A stretch of 64,000 nucleotides of DNA from Hymenobacter wooponensis (GTDB taxonomy: Bacteria > Bacteroidota > Bacteroidia > Cytophagales > Hymenobacteraceae), in the NCBI RefSeq assembly GCF_004745865.1, contig NZ_SRKZ01000007.1:124001-188000 (forward strand), given 5' to 3'. Both the position numbers and the translations under genes were made by a program. The notes beneath the pieces are model-generated. The model did no database searches and had not been told where the DNA came from. It was given only the letters and a program-made list of their open reading frames with translations. This document shows, piece by piece, positions 61,837-64,000 of this stretch; positions within the stretch are counted from its first letter, which is position 1; each line of letters begins with the position of its first letter.

Positions 61837-63489
61837 CTACTTGGCGTTGTACATGCGCTCGTAGTACTCCGTAGCCATGCGGTGCGACTCGAACTCGGGC
61901 TCTACCTCGCGCATGCCAGTCTTGGCAATTTCCAGGAACTTCTCGGGCTGCCCGTAGTAGAGCGGCACAATTTCGTTCTGAAGCACGTCGAGCACGTTAG
62001 TGGCCTCAATGTCGTCCTTCACGTTGTCAGGCTGGTTGATGTCGGTGTGCTCGATGATGAAGCCGTTCTCGCCGTGGCGCACGAACTCCGGAATCCAGCC
62101 GTCGGCGATGCTAAGGCTTACGCAGGCATTCATGGCGGCGGTCATGCCGCTGGTGCCCGAGGCTTCACGGGGGAAGCGCGGGGTGTTCAGCCACACATCG
62201 GAACCCTTCTTCAGGGCTGCCGACAGGCCTAGCTCATAGCCAGTTACCACGGCACAGCCCTTCAGGTTCTTGGTTTTGGCAATGATGTCGTTGAACAGGC
62301 CAATAGCGCCGTAGTCCTTGGGGTAGGGCTTGCCAGCCCAAATCACCTGCACGGGGCGGTCTTGGTTGTTCACGATTTCCAGGAAGCGCTCGAAGTGGCG
62401 CAGAATCAGGTCGGCGCGCTTGTAGCCGGCGAAGCGGCGGGCCCACACCACGGTCAGTACCTCAGGGTCGAGGAGGGTACCGGTCTGGTCAGCTACAATC
62501 TTGAACAGTTCATGCTTCAGCTCCTTCTTGCGGGCCAGCAGAGCCGCGTCGTCGTTAGCTTCCAGGGCAGCGTGCAACTGCTTGTCGCGCCAGTAGGTAC
62601 CGTTCTGCGAGTTGGTAATGGCGATAATGGGGCAGATGCCTTGGTAGTGGCCCCACATTTCATTGGCCACCTCACCGTGCACTTTGGATACGCCGTTGGA
62701 GATGCGCGAGAAGCGCAGCGCCGTGAGCGTGTAGTTCAGGCGGTCATTCTCCACCATGCCCAGGTCGCGCACCTCCTGCAGGGGCACGTTGCCGAAGAAC
62801 GACATTTCGTCGAGCAGCTTCACGGGGTGCTCCTCGTTGCCGGCCAGCTCAGGCGTATGGGTCGTGAATACCAGGCGCTTCTTCACCTCCTCCAGGTTGC
62901 GGCCGTGCTTGTCGTAGAGATAGAAGGCTAGCGGCAGGCCGTGGCCCTCGTTGAGGTGGTACACCTCAGTCTGGCGACCGAGCAGGTCGAGCAGCTTGCC
63001 GCCGCCCACGCCCAGCAGAATGCTCTGCGCTACGCGAGCTGCGGTGTCGGCGTCGTAGAGGTGGTGAGAGATGGTGCGCGAGAGGTAGTCGTTCTCGGGA
63101 ATGTCGGTGGTCAGGAAGAACATCGGCACCGTCCCGAAGGTCTCGGGAGCCAGATACAGAGCCTTCACCAGTACCTGCGCGTTGTGAATGTTGATGGGGA
63201 ACACAAAGCCGGTATCCTGCAAGAAGCTGTATTGCTTGATGCGGAAGTCGGCGCGCATGCTCATGTCCTCGTTGCGGCCCTGGTCGTAGTAGCCGAACGA
63301 CCACAGGATGCCGATGCCCACCAGGTTTTGCTTCAGCTCATAAGCCGAGCGCATGTGCGAGCCGGCCAGGAAGCCTAGGCCACCCGAATAGGTTTTGAGC
63401 GCTTGGTCGAGCGCGAATTCCATGGAAAAGTAAGCCGCCGGAGTGCTAAACTCGGGGGCGGTGGTGTACATCTGAAAGTCAAATGCCAT
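61837..63489 (-). CDS. glgP: Alpha-glucan phosphorylase-family protein (GT35), PLP lysine not conserved
   Basis: A 550-residue short-type glucan phosphorylase homologue (AYFSMEFALDQALKTYSGGLGFLAGSHMRSA, EVYHLNEGHG, VWARRFAGYKRADL). Near the end, where phosphorylases have ASGTSGMKA with the PLP lysine, this protein has ASGTSGMTAAMN, so lysine is replaced by Thr. Many Bacteroidota members seem to share this, from memory. A classical PLP-dependent phosphorolysis is therefore doubtful. The start 63489 (MAFDFQMYTT) fits; an earlier in-frame Met is not needed. Confidence 0.85.
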   Translation of the reverse strand: MAFDFQMYTTAPEFSTPAAYFSMEFALDQALKTYSGGLGFLAGSHMRSAYELKQNLVGIGILWSFGYYDQGRNEDMSMRADFRIKQYSFLQDTGFVFPINIHNAQVLVKALYLAPETFGTVPMFFLTTDIPENDYLSRTISHHLYDADTAARVAQSILLGVGGGKLLDLLGRQTEVYHLNEGHGLPLAFYLYDKHGRNLEEVKKRLVFTTHTPELAGNEEHPVKLLDEMSFFGNVPLQEVRDLGMVENDRLNYTLTALRFSRISNGVSKVHGEVANEMWGHYQGICPIIAITNSQNGTYWRDKQLHAALEANDDAALLARKKELKHELFKIVADQTGTLLDPEVLTVVWARRFAGYKRADLILRHFERFLEIVNNQDRPVQVIWAGKPYPKDYGAIGLFNDIIAKTKNLKGCAVVTGYELGLSAALKKGSDVWLNTPRFPREASGTSGMTAAMNACVSLSIADGWIPEFVRHGENGFIIEHTDINQPDNVKDDIEATNVLDVLQNEIVPLYYGQPEKFLEIAKTGMREVEPEFESHRMATEYYERMYNAK

Positions 63490-63896
63490 TGGAGCACGAA
63501 AGGTCAAAGTGAGAAATGTGGCGGCAAGTCCGCCCTCGGAAACCGCGTACGGAATCCGGCCCAAAAAAAGCGGAAAAGTGCAGACTGTTTGAGGGTGAGC
63601 CCGCTAGGAAGGCCAAAATGCTAACCTGCCACCAATAAAAGACAAAAAAGCATCAATGCATGCCCCATTCACATTGTCTAGGCCACCCCGGGGCCTTTGG
63701 TAGGTAGCACAGGCGGAGCTTTGGAACTGTCTGGCCGCCTTTCTGCTTGCTTAGGAGAGCTAAACAATAGGTTGTCAGTCTGCTATTTGGTAACAAATCA
63801 ATAATGCTGCTCAGCCGTATCAGGGGCAAGCTGCCGGGTAGTTTTGCCGAGCAGTAGTCCTTCCTTTCCTACCTCCACAACCAAAACCCTTCTTTC
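63490..63896. other. Divergent intergenic region
   Basis: About 400 bases between divergent genes. A near -7 box on the minus strand, TCACTTTG (63505-63512), serves glgP; an exact box on the plus strand, TAGTTTTG (63839-63846), serves the lipoprotein gene. One CTAGGCCACC decamer-like copy is at about 63678. Nothing coding. Confidence 0.6.
63839..63846 (+). promoter_or_regulatory. Bacteroidota -7 promoter box
   Basis: TAGTTTTG, exact consensus, 50 bases before the lipoprotein ATG at 63897. Confidence 0.5.
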
Positions 63897-64000
63897 ATGC
63901 AGTATTCTTTTCGCTGGCTCACGGCCTCCGTTCTGAGCCTTACTATGCTGGCTTGCGCCAAGCAAGACCTCTCGCCCAGCACGCCCGCGGCGGCTACTAC
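63897..64000 (+). CDS. Lipoprotein, N-terminal part
   Basis: The open frame starts MQYSFRWLTASVLSLTMLAC and runs off the window, with lipobox LAC (Cys20). The mature part begins AKQDLSPSTPAAAT, a short linker. Only the leader is visible, so the function cannot be named. Confidence 0.75.
   Translation, partial: MQYSFRWLTASVLSLTMLACAKQDLSPSTPAAAT

Noticed and set aside
1..64000. tRNA, rRNA or riboswitch genes
   Set aside because: I found no cloverleaf-like sequence, rRNA text or known riboswitch core by eye; a covariance-model search would be needed to exclude small RNAs.

Overview
The window looks like a stretch of chromosome from a pigmented, Gram-negative Bacteroidota, most likely Hymenobacter or a close relative (Cytophagales). 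The reasons are two type IX secretion (T9SS) C-terminal sorting domains, many Spase-II lipoproteins and outer-membrane barrels, weak Shine-Dalgarno sites but repeated matches to the Bacteroidota -7 box TAnnTTTG upstream of genes, a cruF/crtD-type carotenoid pair, and generally high GC. I see no tRNA, rRNA, CRISPR array, transposase or prophage. Most of the window is ordinary chromosome with short operons and many perfect-stem terminators.

Layout. 1-10 kb: the end of a DAHP synthase/chorismate mutase, a Q-rich exported protein, a proline-iminopeptidase-like lipoprotein, a TPR protein, an acyltransferase, a tandemly duplicated metallophosphoesterase-lipoprotein plus barrel module, an SGNH esterase, and a thioredoxin with a small partner behind a Fur-box-like palindrome. 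10-19 kb: two tandem TetR paralogues beside cruF and crtD, rlmI and small envelope proteins. 18.8-29.6 kb: a SNF2 helicase, then rbfA-methyltransferase-LolE, a multi-pass membrane protein, rpiB, tatC and glyA. 30-36 kb: a four-domain secreted GH64 glucanase, a sigma factor with a membrane TPR partner, a phosphatase and two disordered hydrophilic proteins. 36-46 kb: a KAS III enzyme, Bcr/CflA-type MFS, GAF protein, pterin dehydratase, rsmI-lnt, an IMPase, a FeoB-associated protein and an erythromycin esterase. 46-54 kb: a barrel, aspartyl protease, HTH-membrane protein, radical SAM protein, a TlpA-like protein that has lost its CxxC, and radA. 54-64 kb: an operon of a fibre-like protein, a Tat-signal tail-collar protein and a T9SS protein, then a cNMP-domain histidine kinase with a response-regulator/thioredoxin-reductase fusion, and a glucan phosphorylase homologue.

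The strongest signal not explained by genes is a dispersed decamer, AGTGGCCTAG or ACTGGCCTAG. By eye I count 37 exact copies on the two strands (about 0.24 expected by chance), in genes, between genes and over stop codons. One copy lies exactly where a TlpA-like protein should have its catalytic CxxC. Other points of interest are the redox two-component pair whose reductase lacks its CxxC, a glucan phosphorylase with Thr at the expected PLP-lysine position, the tail-collar/fibre/T9SS operon, the duplicated phosphoesterase-barrel module, several long dispersed hairpins, and promoters so close to ATG that leaderless mRNAs are likely. All counts and alignments were made by eye.
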